Source of the DNA: Pyxidicoccus parkwaysis | GTDB lineage: Bacteria; Myxococcota; Myxococcia; Myxococcales; Myxococcaceae | Reading direction: 5' to 3' | Assembly (NCBI RefSeq): GCF_017301735.1 | Contig: NZ_CP071090.1 | Span: forward strand, 6,066,001 to 6,130,000 | Length of the DNA stretch: 64,000 nucleotides | In this document: piece by piece, positions 8,801 through 16,299 of the stretch | How positions within the stretch are numbered: the stretch's first letter is position 1 | Layout: the number at the start of each line of letters is the position of its first letter | Made by a program: the position numbers and the translations under genes | The notes under the pieces: generated by a model | Seen by the model: only the letters and a program-made list of their open reading frames with translations | Told to the model about the DNA's origin: nothing | The model's database searches: none

Positions 8801-9423
8801 TGCCGCTTCTGCTCCGCCGCGTAGAGCTTCGCCTCCTCCGCGAAGGCGCGGGCGACGCTCGGACGCTCGCGCAGGCGCGCGACGTAGGCGCTGATGGCGG
8901 GCCAGGGCTTCAGGTCCACCGGCGTCACGACGCTCCAGTTCAGCACCGTGAACAGGTACGCATCCGCGACGCTGAAGCGGTCGAGGAGGAACTCGCGCCC
9001 CGTCAGGTGCTTCTCCAGGTAGCCCAGGCGCGAGGCCGCCTTCTCCAGCGCGTAGGCCTTCGCCGCCTCGGGGGCCTTCGCGTCCAGCAGCGGCACGAAG
9101 AGGGCCTTGTGCAGCTCGGTGCCGATGAAGCACAGCCACTGCTGGAGCCGCGTGCGGCCCCGGCTGTCCGTGGGCGCCAGGTTCGCCTGGGGGAGCACCT
9201 CGGCCACGTGCTGGAGAATGGCGGCGTTCTCCGTGAGGACGTCGCCGTCGTCCGTGCGCAGCGTGGGCACGAGGCCGAGCGGGTGGATGTCGCGGAAGTT
9301 CTTCCCGTCGGACGTGAGCTTCGTCTTCGGGTCCACCTCGATGTACGCCGCCTCCGCGCCGGCGTCGTAGAGGGAGATGCGGGTCGCCAGCGAACAGGCC
9401 AGGGGCGAGAAGTAGAGCTGCAT
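8785..9423 (-). CDS. Beta-class glutathione S-transferase (GstA-like)
   Basis: This is a 212-residue protein with the bacterial GST layout. The N-terminal thioredoxin fold (about 1-80) begins MQLYFSPLACSLA with Cys10, the catalytic position of beta-class enzymes such as E. coli GstA. It also contains the LTENAAILQHVAE segment that binds glutathione. The C-terminal helical domain (about 88-200) contains IGTELHKALFVPL and the N-capping segment FSVADAYLFTVL. It should conjugate glutathione to electrophiles or protect thiols in the cytoplasm. It is divergent from a LysR-type regulator 105 bp away, which probably controls it. The start is the only good ATG that precedes the Cys10 motif. Confidence 0.9.
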   Translation of the reverse strand: MQLYFSPLACSLATRISLYDAGAEAAYIEVDPKTKLTSDGKNFRDIHPLGLVPTLRTDDGDVLTENAAILQHVAEVLPQANLAPTDSRGRTRLQQWLCFIGTELHKALFVPLLDAKAPEAAKAYALEKAASRLGYLEKHLTGREFLLDRFSVADAYLFTVLNWSVVTPVDLKPWPAISAYVARLRERPSVARAFAEEAKLYAAEQKRHKASA

Positions 9424-9493
9424 GGTCTTGACTCCCAGGTGTGAAGTCCCGTTCCCTGCGTGGGAACGACGCAACAGTGCGCACTTCGAGCCG

Positions 9494-9508
9494 ATGCTTC
9501 CAACGCAT
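9494..9508. promoter_or_regulatory. Candidate LysR-type operator
   Basis: In the 105-bp gap between the divergent GST and LysR genes is the palindrome ATGC-N7-GCAT, which contains the T-N11-A core typical of LysR-family binding sites. It sits 20 bp before the LysR start, where autoregulation and control of the GST gene would be expected. Prediction only. Confidence 0.4.
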
Positions 9509-9528
9509 ACTTGGCATAGGCTCGATGC

Positions 9529-10458
9529 ATGGCAGACATCGGCGCTCCTCCGAATCCCCGCCTGGACATCCGCGACCTGCGCGTCGTCCTCGCCCTGGCC
9601 TCCGCCGGCACCACCGCGCAGGCAGCCACCGTGCTGCACCTCACCCAGCCCGCGGTGAGCCGAGCGCTGCTGGCGGCGGAGGACAAGCTCGGTGCGCGCC
9701 TCTTCGACCGCACGCCCCGGGGACTCGTGCTCACTCCGGCGGGTGAGCAGCTCGTCTCCGGCGCCACGCGACTCCTCGTGGAGCTGGGGGATTTGGAGCA
9801 CCGCGTCCGCACACCGGTGGCCCTGCCCGTCCGCATCCGGCTCGTCTGTGAGTGCTACACCGCGTACCACTGGCTGCCGTCCGCGCTGGTGAAGATGCGC
9901 GCCAGCCTGCCGGGCCTGGAGTTGAGCCTCGCGGTGGAGCACACGCAGGAGCCCATCCCCGCGCTGGTGGCCGGGGACATCGACGTGGCGCTCATCACGA
10001 CAGCCTCCGTCCCACACGCGGGCTTCCAGGAGCGCGAAATCTTCACCGATGAGGTGGCCTTCATCATGTCCACCTCGCACCCGCTGGCGTCCCGCAAGGC
10101 GCTCACCCGGGACGACTTGAAGGAGACGACGCTGCTTACCGGGAGGACGCCGCCCGCGGAGACGCAGTGGTTCATGAAGCGCGTCTTCGGCCGCGAGCGG
10201 CCCCGGCTGCGCTTCGAGCAGCTTCCACTCACCGAGGCCATCCTCGACGTGGCGCGCGCCGGCATGGGCGTCGCCGTGCTCTCCGAGTGGATTGCCAGCC
10301 CGCACCTCGGCCGGGGAGACCTCGTCGCGAAGCGGCTCGCCTCGGGGCCCCTGCGCCGGCCCTGGCGCATCGCCTGGCGTCGGGAAGTCGACGACGCCGC
10401 GCTCCGGCTGATGGCCGCCCTGGAGACCACCGCCCCGCGCGGACTCGCCGTGGGCTGA
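9529..10458 (+). CDS. LysR family transcriptional regulator
   Basis: This is a 309-residue regulator. The N-terminal winged helix-turn-helix (about 12-70) contains AAATVLHLTQPAVSRALLAAEDKLG and FDRTPRGLVLTPAG, which are hallmark LysR sequences. Residues about 95-295 form the periplasmic-binding-protein-like effector domain. It includes the GDIDVALIT segment and a long C-terminal stretch with GMGVAVLSEW, resembling regulators of the MetR/GcvA kind. It is transcribed away from the beta-class GST gene and is the likely regulator of that gene. The effector cannot be predicted. Confidence 0.9.
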   Translation: MADIGAPPNPRLDIRDLRVVLALASAGTTAQAATVLHLTQPAVSRALLAAEDKLGARLFDRTPRGLVLTPAGEQLVSGATRLLVELGDLEHRVRTPVALPVRIRLVCECYTAYHWLPSALVKMRASLPGLELSLAVEHTQEPIPALVAGDIDVALITTASVPHAGFQEREIFTDEVAFIMSTSHPLASRKALTRDDLKETTLLTGRTPPAETQWFMKRVFGRERPRLRFEQLPLTEAILDVARAGMGVAVLSEWIASPHLGRGDLVAKRLASGPLRRPWRIAWRREVDDAALRLMAALETTAPRGLAVG

Positions 10459-10476
10459 GCCCCGTACCGGCTCCAA

Positions 10477-10510
10477 TTTAAGATTGCGCTTAATTAGCTC
10501 CAGACTTAAA
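10477..10510. promoter_or_regulatory. AT-rich palindromic operator/promoter of the arsR-like gene
   Basis: This AT-rich island in a GC-rich setting contains the perfect inverted repeat TTAAG-N6-CTTAA (10478-10493) and another CTTAAA at 10505. It lies immediately before the ArsR-type gene, where such repressors usually bind their own promoter. The assignment rests on position and symmetry only. Confidence 0.5.
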
Positions 10511-10518
10511 TACGGAGT

Positions 10519-10845
10519 GTGCAAGCCTTCACCGCCCTCTCCGACCCCACGCGCCGTCGCATCGTGGAGCTGCTCGCCTCGGGTGAGCGCTCGGCGGGCG
10601 AGCTGGGGGAGAGCTTCGACATCAGCGCCCCCGCCATCTCCCAGCACCTGAAGGTGTTGAAGGAGGCGCGGCTGGTGCAGGTCCGCGCCGAGGCGCAGCG
10701 GCGCATCTACACGTTGGACACGGCGGGCTTCGACGAGCTCGAGGGCTGGGTCCACCGCATCCGCGGCTTCTGGAACGAGCGCCTCGACGTGCTCGAACAG
10801 CGGCTGGCGGCCCACCCCGAGACGAAGAAACGGAGACGCCCGTGA
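10519..10845 (+). CDS. ArsR family winged-helix repressor
   Basis: This is a 108-residue protein of ArsR/SmtB type. It has LSDPTRRRIVELLASGE near the N-terminus, then the recognition helix SAPAISQHLKVLKEARLVQV and a beta-wing (QRRIYTLD). It lacks the CxC metal-binding motif of true metal sensors. It therefore belongs to the subgroup commonly paired with SRPBCC (AHSA1-like) proteins, and the next gene, overlapping by 4 bases (GTGA), is exactly that. The start is GTG with ACGGAG directly upstream. An AT-rich palindrome precedes it. Confidence 0.88.
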   Translation: MQAFTALSDPTRRRIVELLASGERSAGELGESFDISAPAISQHLKVLKEARLVQVRAEAQRRIYTLDTAGFDELEGWVHRIRGFWNERLDVLEQRLAAHPETKKRRRP

Positions 10846-11378
10846 AACCCTCCGCCCCTCCGAAGGAATCACGCAGCACGCGGCTGGAGCGACTGCTCCC
10901 GGGCTCGCTGGAGCTCGTCTGGCGCCACCTGACGGAGCCGGAGCTGCTGGCCCAGTGGCTCGCCGTCTCCCGAATCGAGCTGCGCGAGGGAGGCCGGGTC
11001 GAGCTCCAGCCGCTCCGCACGGAGGGCCCGGAGCAGCGGCCCTCGGAGCGCACCGTGCAGGGCGTGGTGACGCGCTGCGAGCCTCCGCGCGTGCTGTCCT
11101 TCACCTGGAGCGAGGCGGACACGCCGCACTCGGAGGTGACTTTCGAGCTGACGCCCCAGGGCGAGAAAGTTCGTCTCGTGCTCACGCACTGGCGCGCGCC
11201 GCTCAGCGCCGTGGCCCTGGGTGGAGCGGGCGCGTTCCTCGACTCGCTCGCGTCGCGCCTCGGTGCGCCGGGCCTCCGCCGCCGTGCGCGGTCGCGGGTG
11301 GCCACGCGTCCCCTTTTCCGGCGTCCCCGGCTCCGGGCCGTGCGCCGCGTCGCGCATCCGGGCCTCCGGGTCGCGTGA
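10842..11378 (+). CDS. SRPBCC (AHSA1-like) domain protein
   Basis: This is a 178-residue protein whose first 130 residues match the START-like/AHSA1 fold: LPGSLELVWRHLTEPELLAQWL, then VQGVVTRCEPPRVLSFTW and HSEVTFELTPQGEKVRLVLTHW. This fold binds hydrophobic ligands, and its genes commonly pair with ArsR-type repressors. The GTG start overlaps the repressor's TGA by 4 bases. From about residue 135 the sequence turns into an Arg-rich run (LRRRARSRVATRPLFRR) unlike the usual final helix. This suggests a frameshift near 11270 in the genome or the assembly. Confidence 0.75.
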   Translation: MKPSAPPKESRSTRLERLLPGSLELVWRHLTEPELLAQWLAVSRIELREGGRVELQPLRTEGPEQRPSERTVQGVVTRCEPPRVLSFTWSEADTPHSEVTFELTPQGEKVRLVLTHWRAPLSAVALGGAGAFLDSLASRLGAPGLRRRARSRVATRPLFRRPRLRAVRRVAHPGLRVA

Positions 11379-11412
11379 CGCATCCCCTTCTTCTCTTCAA
11401 CGAGGCCGTGCG

Positions 11413-12009
11413 ATGAACATTCCCTACGTCATCGAGCAGACGCACCGCGGTGAGCGCACGTACGACTTGTACAGCCGGCTGCTCAAGGACCGCATCATCA
11501 TGCTGGGCACCGAGGTGAACGACGATGTGGCCAACATCATCGTCGCCCAGTTGCTCTTCCTGGAGAGCGAGGACCCGGAGAAGCCCATCAGCCTCTACAT
11601 CAACTCGCCGGGAGGCAGCGTCACCGCGGGGCTCGCCATCTACGACACCATGCAGTACGTGCGCGCGCCCGTGTCCACCATCTGCGTGGGACAGGCCGCC
11701 AGCTTCGGCGCCATGCTGCTGCTCGCGGGCGCCAAGGGCCGGCGCTACGCCCTGCCCAATGCGCGCATCATGATGCACCAGCCGCACGGAGGGGCGAAGG
11801 GTCAGGCCTCGGACCTCGAAATCCAGGTGCGGGAGATGCTGCGCCTCAAGCAGCGCCTCAACGAAATCACCCAGAAGCACACGGGCCACTCGCTGGAGCG
11901 CGTGGAGAAGGACACCGAGCGCGACTACTACATGAGCGCCGACGAGGCCCGGCAGTACGGCATCATCGACGAGGTCATGGAGCGTCTTCCTTCGACGAAG
12001 GCCTCCTGA
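11413..12009 (+). CDS. clpP: ATP-dependent Clp protease proteolytic subunit
   Basis: This is a 198-residue ClpP, the serine peptidase that forms a double heptameric chamber and degrades proteins fed by ClpA/ClpX in the cytoplasm. The catalytic triad is visible: Ser97 in GQAASFGAM, His122 in MMHQPHGG, and Asp171 in EKDTERDYYMS. The oxyanion region YINSPGGSVTAGLAIYD is also intact. Length and residue numbering equal the mature E. coli enzyme. The ATG at 11413 gives MNIPYVIEQT, the normal beginning. It is not next to tig or clpX, so it is probably one of several clpP paralogs, which is common in myxobacteria. Confidence 0.95.
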   Translation: MNIPYVIEQTHRGERTYDLYSRLLKDRIIMLGTEVNDDVANIIVAQLLFLESEDPEKPISLYINSPGGSVTAGLAIYDTMQYVRAPVSTICVGQAASFGAMLLLAGAKGRRYALPNARIMMHQPHGGAKGQASDLEIQVREMLRLKQRLNEITQKHTGHSLERVEKDTERDYYMSADEARQYGIIDEVMERLPSTKAS

Positions 12010-12111
12010 GCCTGTCCGCCGGGCAGACAGGCGGGCGGACCCGGCACGGGCGCAGTCACAACGACGGCCACGGGTCTCGGCCTCCTTGAACACGTCTCAA
12101 GGAAGCCCGCC

Positions 12112-13272
12112 ATGCACATCCCGACCCGACACAGGCATTCCATCCACTGCATCCTCCCGCCGCACCTGACCCGGCAGATTGCCGTGAACGGAACCAAGGA
12201 GCAGCGCGAGCGCCTCCTCCGGACGCTCTCCATCGACCACACCTTCCGGTCCATGCGGGTGGCGCGCGCGGGGATTCTCCAGGCGGGGCAACAGCTCGTT
12301 CCCAGCCCGATGGTGGTGGAGAGCCAGCTGCAGCGGACCATCTATGACATGAAGAACACGGAGGCCCTGCCCGGCACGGTGGTCCGCACCGAGGGACAGG
12401 GCGACACGTCCGACGTGGCCGTCAACGAGGCCTATGCCGGACTGGGTGACACGTATGCCCTCTACTGGGAGGTCTTCGCGCGCAACTCCATCGACGGCAA
12501 GGGACTGCCGCTCCATGCCCACGTCCACTATGGCTCGGACTACAACAACGCCTTCTGGGACGGCGAGCGCATGATTTTCGGCGACGGAGACGGTGACCTC
12601 TTCAACCGCTTCACCATCGCCGTGGACGTCATCGGCCACGAGCTGACCCACGGCGTCACCGAGTGCGACGGCCCCCTCACCTACTTCACCCAGTCGGGCG
12701 CGCTCAACGAGTCGATTTCCGACGTCTTCGGCTCCATCGTGAAGCAGCGCACGTTGAACCAGAAGGCGGACCAGGCGGACTGGCTCATCGGCGAGGGCCT
12801 CTTCACGAAGAAGGTCCAGGGCGTGGCGCTGCGCTCCATGAAGGCCCCCGGCACCGCGTACGACGACCCCGTGCTGGGGAAGGACCCACAGCCGGCTCGC
12901 ATGCGCGACTACGTACGCACCGTGCAGGACAACGGCGGCGTGCACATCAACTCCGGCATCCCCAACCGGGCCTTCTACCTCGTGGCCTCGGAGCTGGGCG
13001 GCTACTCGTGGGAGCGCGCGGGCCACATCTGGTACGAGACGCTGAGGGACCCGCGCCTGCGGGCCAACTCCACCTTCCTCTCCTTCGCGCGCCTGACGGT
13101 GTTGTCCGCCGCGCGCCTCTACGGGAGCGGCGGCGCCGAGGAGAAGGCGGTCCGCGACGCATGGGCCCAGGTGGACATCCGCGTCTCGCGCGAGCGGGCG
13201 GGCGAGCCCATGTGGGGCCCCGGCGTGCAGCTCCCGTCGAAGCAACCCGGGCAGCGGCCTCCGGCCCACTAG
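12112..13272 (+). CDS. M4 (thermolysin/protealysin-like) metalloprotease
   Basis: This is a 386-residue zinc endopeptidase. Residues 1-50 form the short protealysin-type propeptide (HCILPPHLTRQIAVNG), and there is no signal peptide. The catalytic domain has the zinc motif HELTH (residues 176-180), the third ligand Glu200 in GALNESISD, and the downstream catalytic His region NGGVHINSGIPNRAFY. Proteins of this class (Serratia protealysin, Photorhabdus PrtS) leave the cell without a classical signal and process bacterial or host proteins. The next gene encodes the cognate emfourin-type inhibitor, 26 bases downstream. This is a known operon arrangement and supports the assignment. Confidence 0.93.
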   Translation: MHIPTRHRHSIHCILPPHLTRQIAVNGTKEQRERLLRTLSIDHTFRSMRVARAGILQAGQQLVPSPMVVESQLQRTIYDMKNTEALPGTVVRTEGQGDTSDVAVNEAYAGLGDTYALYWEVFARNSIDGKGLPLHAHVHYGSDYNNAFWDGERMIFGDGDGDLFNRFTIAVDVIGHELTHGVTECDGPLTYFTQSGALNESISDVFGSIVKQRTLNQKADQADWLIGEGLFTKKVQGVALRSMKAPGTAYDDPVLGKDPQPARMRDYVRTVQDNGGVHINSGIPNRAFYLVASELGGYSWERAGHIWYETLRDPRLRANSTFLSFARLTVLSAARLYGSGGAEEKAVRDAWAQVDIRVSRERAGEPMWGPGVQLPSKQPGQRPPAH

Positions 13273-13298
13273 GCCGGGCGAGGCTTGTGGAGCGAGCG

Positions 13299-13637
13299 AT
13301 GCGAATCGAGCTCAAGCGGGAGGGAGGCGTCGCCTTCTTCCCGGGCCTCAGCCGGCCTCACAGCGTGGACCTGGAGTCGCTTCCTCCGGAAACAGCGGAG
13401 GCCCTCCAGCGCGCCGTGAGGGAGGCGCGCTTCTTCGAGCAGCCGGCCGTCGTGGGCACGGCGACACGGGGCGCGGACCGGACGCGCTACACCGTCACCA
13501 TCGAGGATGACGGTGGGCAGCGGCACACGGTGCAGCTCGTCGAGCCCGTGGAGGAGCCGCAACTCAGGGCCCTGCTGGAGTTGCTCAAGCAGGCGGAGAA
13601 GGCGCAGCGCGCTTCGGCGCGGACGCAGCATCCGTAG
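13299..13637 (+). CDS. Emfourin-type protealysin inhibitor
   Basis: This is a 112-residue protein with the emfourin pattern: MRIELKREGGVAFFPGLSRPH at the N-terminus, a central LPPETAEALQRAV helix, an R-x-T-x-T-V strand (DRTRYTVTIED), and a C-terminal helix LRALLELLKQAE. Emfourins bind and block protealysin-like M4 proteases and keep them inactive in the cytoplasm. It follows the M4 gene directly on the same strand, as in Serratia. The ATG at 13299 is preceded by GGAGCGAG. Confidence 0.85.
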   Translation: MRIELKREGGVAFFPGLSRPHSVDLESLPPETAEALQRAVREARFFEQPAVVGTATRGADRTRYTVTIEDDGGQRHTVQLVEPVEEPQLRALLELLKQAEKAQRASARTQHP

Positions 13638-13691
13638 ACGGGCCCGGAGCGACGGCGGCCGGCTGGGCGCCGTGGCTCCCGGGCGGTGGGC

Positions 13692-14303
13692 TCAGAAGGT
13701 GCCACCGAGTTGCAGCAGGCCCTGGTAGCGCCCGTCGAGCACGTCCTCGTTGGTGACGGGCGCGAAGTCCTGGCTGAAGAGGGCGCTGTAGGTGGCACGG
13801 GCCTCGGCGGAGAGGCTCTGGTTGAGCTTGTACCGGAGGCCCAGCCCGACGGGGACGTAGCCGCCGGTGTCATCGAAGAACCGGACGGAGACGCCGGTGC
13901 GCACGGAGTAGCGCTCGATGCCGATGCCGGCGAGGGCATAGGGCTGCAGGCGGGCGTGGGGAATGAAGCCCACGTTGATGGCGGCCTGCGCGCCATTGCG
14001 GATGATGTCGGGGCCGCCGACTCCCGAGCCCGAGCCGGGGTCCAGGTCATTGACGCCGCCGCTGTAGCCCGCCTCGACGCCGAGGATTTCCGACGCCCGG
14101 TAGCCGATGATGGCTTCGTAGGAGAGGCCAGGGTTGAGGCTGGGCGCGAGCTTGCCGGTGTAGCCTTCCGCGCCAAGGCCCAGCAGGAAGTAGGGCCCCC
14201 GCCACTCCACGTACCGCGAGCCCCTCGCCTCGAGGTCGTCCGCGAGCGCGCTTCCTCCCGCGAGCAGCGCGAAGCACAGCCCCATCCGGATGCCTGCCCT
14301 CAT
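13692..14303 (-). CDS. Small outer-membrane beta-barrel protein
   Basis: This is a 203-residue protein with a signal peptide (GLCFALLAGGSALA). Eight or so amphipathic beta strands follow, typical of OmpA-like/OmpX-like porin-fold proteins (GPYFLLGLGAEGY, YEAIIGYRASEILGVEAGYSGG, AAINVGFIP, LQPYALAGIGIERY, GYVPVGLGLRYKL). It ends with Phe, the usual outer-membrane barrel signature. The start at 14303 follows a strong GGAGGA about 7 bases upstream. It is probably an outer-membrane structural or surface protein; no enzymatic residues are recognisable. It stands alone. Confidence 0.8.
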   Translation of the reverse strand: MRAGIRMGLCFALLAGGSALADDLEARGSRYVEWRGPYFLLGLGAEGYTGKLAPSLNPGLSYEAIIGYRASEILGVEAGYSGGVNDLDPGSGSGVGGPDIIRNGAQAAINVGFIPHARLQPYALAGIGIERYSVRTGVSVRFFDDTGGYVPVGLGLRYKLNQSLSAEARATYSALFSQDFAPVTNEDVLDGRYQGLLQLGGTF

Positions 14304-14425
14304 GCCTGTCCTCCTCCAGGGAAATCGTTCCTGAAGGTGGAAGGGGTGATGTGAAGACGACAACGGACCACGGTGCGGACAGCCGGGCTCAGCGGGCGCT
14401 CGAGGCGTGGGGTTGCCGTGGATGT

Positions 14426-15010
14426 TCAGGTTCCGCGCCGGCCGTGCTTGCGGATGTCTTCACTGAGGGCCAGTTGCTCCGCGTGCAGCTCGGGCATGGT
14501 CTCTTTCGAAGCGGCCTCCTGGAGAACCTTGATGAACTGGAACCAGGGGTAGCGGGTGATGCACCGCAGCGCCAATCCGCGAAACTGTGGCTCCGGGTCG
14601 AGGGCCGCTTCTTTCAAGGCGCGGAAGACGTCGCCGTAGAACTCTTCCGTGATGGCCGCCATGCCTCGAATCGCAAACGCCCGGGTTCCGGGGTCCTCGG
14701 ACTTGCTCAGGCGTACCAGCGGAGTGATGTAACCAAGAGGCAGCTGTGATTCGAGCTGCTGCAGCAACGTGGCCACCATTCCGCCGATGTTGCTCTCGGC
14801 TCGGATGATGATGACCCTCAGGAAGTCGTCGTCGATGTAGCGCACAGCACCACGGTCTTCTCCGGCCTCCCAGATCTCCTCACGAAAATACGACTGCTCC
14901 TTCGTGATGCTCTGGACCCATTTCCAGCCCTGGGATTCGAAAGCCTGCTTGCTCTTCTCGAAGGGGAAGTCGGGCGGAAGCACCGCTTCCAAGTGAATCT
15001 TGAACTTCAT
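14426..15010 (-). CDS. HEAT-like repeat protein, last gene of the eCIS cluster
   Basis: This is a 194-residue soluble protein. The N-terminal half is an alpha/beta region (FEKSKQAFESQGWKWVQSITKEQSYFREE). The C-terminal half has two or more helical pairs of HEAT/ARM type (DPGTRAFAIRGMAAITEEF and EPQFRGLALRCITRYPWFQFIKVLQEAA). The helical half shares its layout with the two genes upstream, so it looks like a diverged member of the same family. The gene is 28 bases downstream of the second paralog and closes the long minus-strand transcription unit. A role as immunity protein or chaperone for the giant DUF4157 protein is inferred from position only. Confidence 0.72.
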   Translation of the reverse strand: MKFKIHLEAVLPPDFPFEKSKQAFESQGWKWVQSITKEQSYFREEIWEAGEDRGAVRYIDDDFLRVIIIRAESNIGGMVATLLQQLESQLPLGYITPLVRLSKSEDPGTRAFAIRGMAAITEEFYGDVFRALKEAALDPEPQFRGLALRCITRYPWFQFIKVLQEAASKETMPELHAEQLALSEDIRKHGRRGT

Positions 15011-15038
15011 GGGGCATGCACCCTCGTACTGCTACCGG

Positions 15039-15608
15039 TTACGCGTCCTTCCAGTGCTTCTCCTGGAGCCCGCGCAGCACGGTCTGCGCCACTTCCGCGA
15101 CTCGCTGCTCCGGATCGGCGCTCAGCCGTTCCAGCGGCTCACGAAACTCCCGCCATGCCGCGAAGGCCGCCGCTGCCGCAGCCGAGCTCCGCACGCGCGT
15201 GTCCGGGTTCGACATGGCCTCACGCAGAGCGTTGAAGATGTCCGGGTCGAAGTCCGGCGGAGCCGCCACGCCTGCGATGCGGACCGCTCGGGCCAGAGCC
15301 AAGGGATCCGCTGTTGTTTTGAACTGCTGCAGCACCTCGTCGCGCGAGTAGTGAGGTAACTTGCTTCGGATCCTTTGCACGACTCCATCTACTTCGGTGC
15401 CCGTCACGACGAAGTAGTGGAGATCGACCATCGGGTCCTCGAGATAATGGGCAGCAGTCGCGTCTCCCTCCGTGTGGAAGCTCTTCACGAAGGGCTCAAG
15501 CCCTCCCCCCGGGCTGAAGTCCCACATGGACCAGCCCTCCTTCCAGGCGAACGACTCCACCTGCCTCCGTGAGACCTCGTCCTTCAGGGCAATCCGGACC
15601 GGAGACAT
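15039..15608 (-). CDS. HEAT-like repeat protein, paralog 2
   Basis: This is a 189-residue soluble protein that matches its upstream neighbour over its whole length (MSPVRI, EVSRRQVESFAWKEGWSMWD, AAHYLEDPMVDLHYF, the AMSNPDTRVR helix, and the end LRGLQEKHWKD). The two are a tandem duplication of identical length. The C-terminal two thirds is a helical repeat of HEAT type. ATG at 15608 is chosen by alignment with the paralog and a GGGAG 6 bases before it; in-frame starts up to 15692 exist but have no counterpart. No enzymatic motif is visible. It is either an immunity-like or an adaptor protein of the eCIS cluster. Confidence 0.75.
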   Translation of the reverse strand: MSPVRIALKDEVSRRQVESFAWKEGWSMWDFSPGGGLEPFVKSFHTEGDATAAHYLEDPMVDLHYFVVTGTEVDGVVQRIRSKLPHYSRDEVLQQFKTTADPLALARAVRIAGVAAPPDFDPDIFNALREAMSNPDTRVRSSAAAAAAFAAWREFREPLERLSADPEQRVAEVAQTVLRGLQEKHWKDA

Positions 15609-15720
15609 GCGCACTCCCATTGGGATGGCGAACCGCTCAGATGCCGTGCCCTGACCGAGGATTGCGGCGCGATGGCCCATCCCGCAGTTCATGTGTCATG
15701 CACGCTCGTACCAATTGCGG

Positions 15721-16290
15721 CTACGACTCCTTCCAGTTCTTTTCGGTGAGCCCGCGCAGCACAACCTGTGCGAAATCCGCCACCTGTGGCTCTGCATCAG
15801 CACGCAGCCGCTCGAGTGGCTCACGGAATTCCTTCCACGCCGCAAACGCCGTTGCTGCCACGCCAGAGATACGTACTCGAGGATCCGGATTCGACATGGC
15901 GTTGGTGATGATTTCGAAGATCTCCCGGTCGAAAGGCTCCGACGCCGTGACTCCGGCAACCCGCACGGTTCTCGCCAACTCCAGCGGTTCGCTAGCCGTC
16001 TTCGCGGTCTGGAGCACCTCGGCTCGCGAGTAGGTCGGCAGACCGGCTCTGATTTGCCGTGCAGTCCCATCCACATCCGCTCCTTCCAGAGCGAAGTAGT
16101 GGATGTCGACGGTCGGGTCCTCAATGTAGTGCGCCGCCGTCAGGTCATCCTGCGTGCGGTAGATCTTCACGTACGGCTCAAGCCCCACCCCTTCCATCAT
16201 GTCCCACATCGACCAGCCGTCATTCCATGCGAAGTCCTCCACCTGTCCCCGTGAGACCTGCTCCTTCAGGACAATCCGGACCGGAGACAT
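15721..16290 (-). CDS. HEAT-like repeat protein, paralog 1, coupled to the DUF4157 gene
   Basis: This 189-residue protein is paralogous to the next gene. The N-terminal third is an alpha/beta segment with GWSMWDMMEGVGLEPYVK. The rest is made of helical pairs such as ELARTVRVAGVTASE and AMSNPDPRVRISGVAATAFAAWKEF. The stop codon of the giant DUF4157 gene overlaps this gene's AAGGAG ribosome site (spacing 6 bases to the ATG). The two proteins are therefore almost certainly made from one message at linked rates. Such linkage is typical of a toxin/immunity or cargo/chaperone pair. That role is inferred, and no homolog of known function is recognised. Confidence 0.78.
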   Translation of the reverse strand: MSPVRIVLKEQVSRGQVEDFAWNDGWSMWDMMEGVGLEPYVKIYRTQDDLTAAHYIEDPTVDIHYFALEGADVDGTARQIRAGLPTYSRAEVLQTAKTASEPLELARTVRVAGVTASEPFDREIFEIITNAMSNPDPRVRISGVAATAFAAWKEFREPLERLRADAEPQVADFAQVVLRGLTEKNWKES

Positions 16291-16299
16291 GCGCACTCC

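Noticed and set aside
12010..12060. Hairpin after clpP as a terminator
   Set aside because: GTCCGCC and GGCGG/CGGAC pair imperfectly and no T-run follows, so a terminator is not supported.
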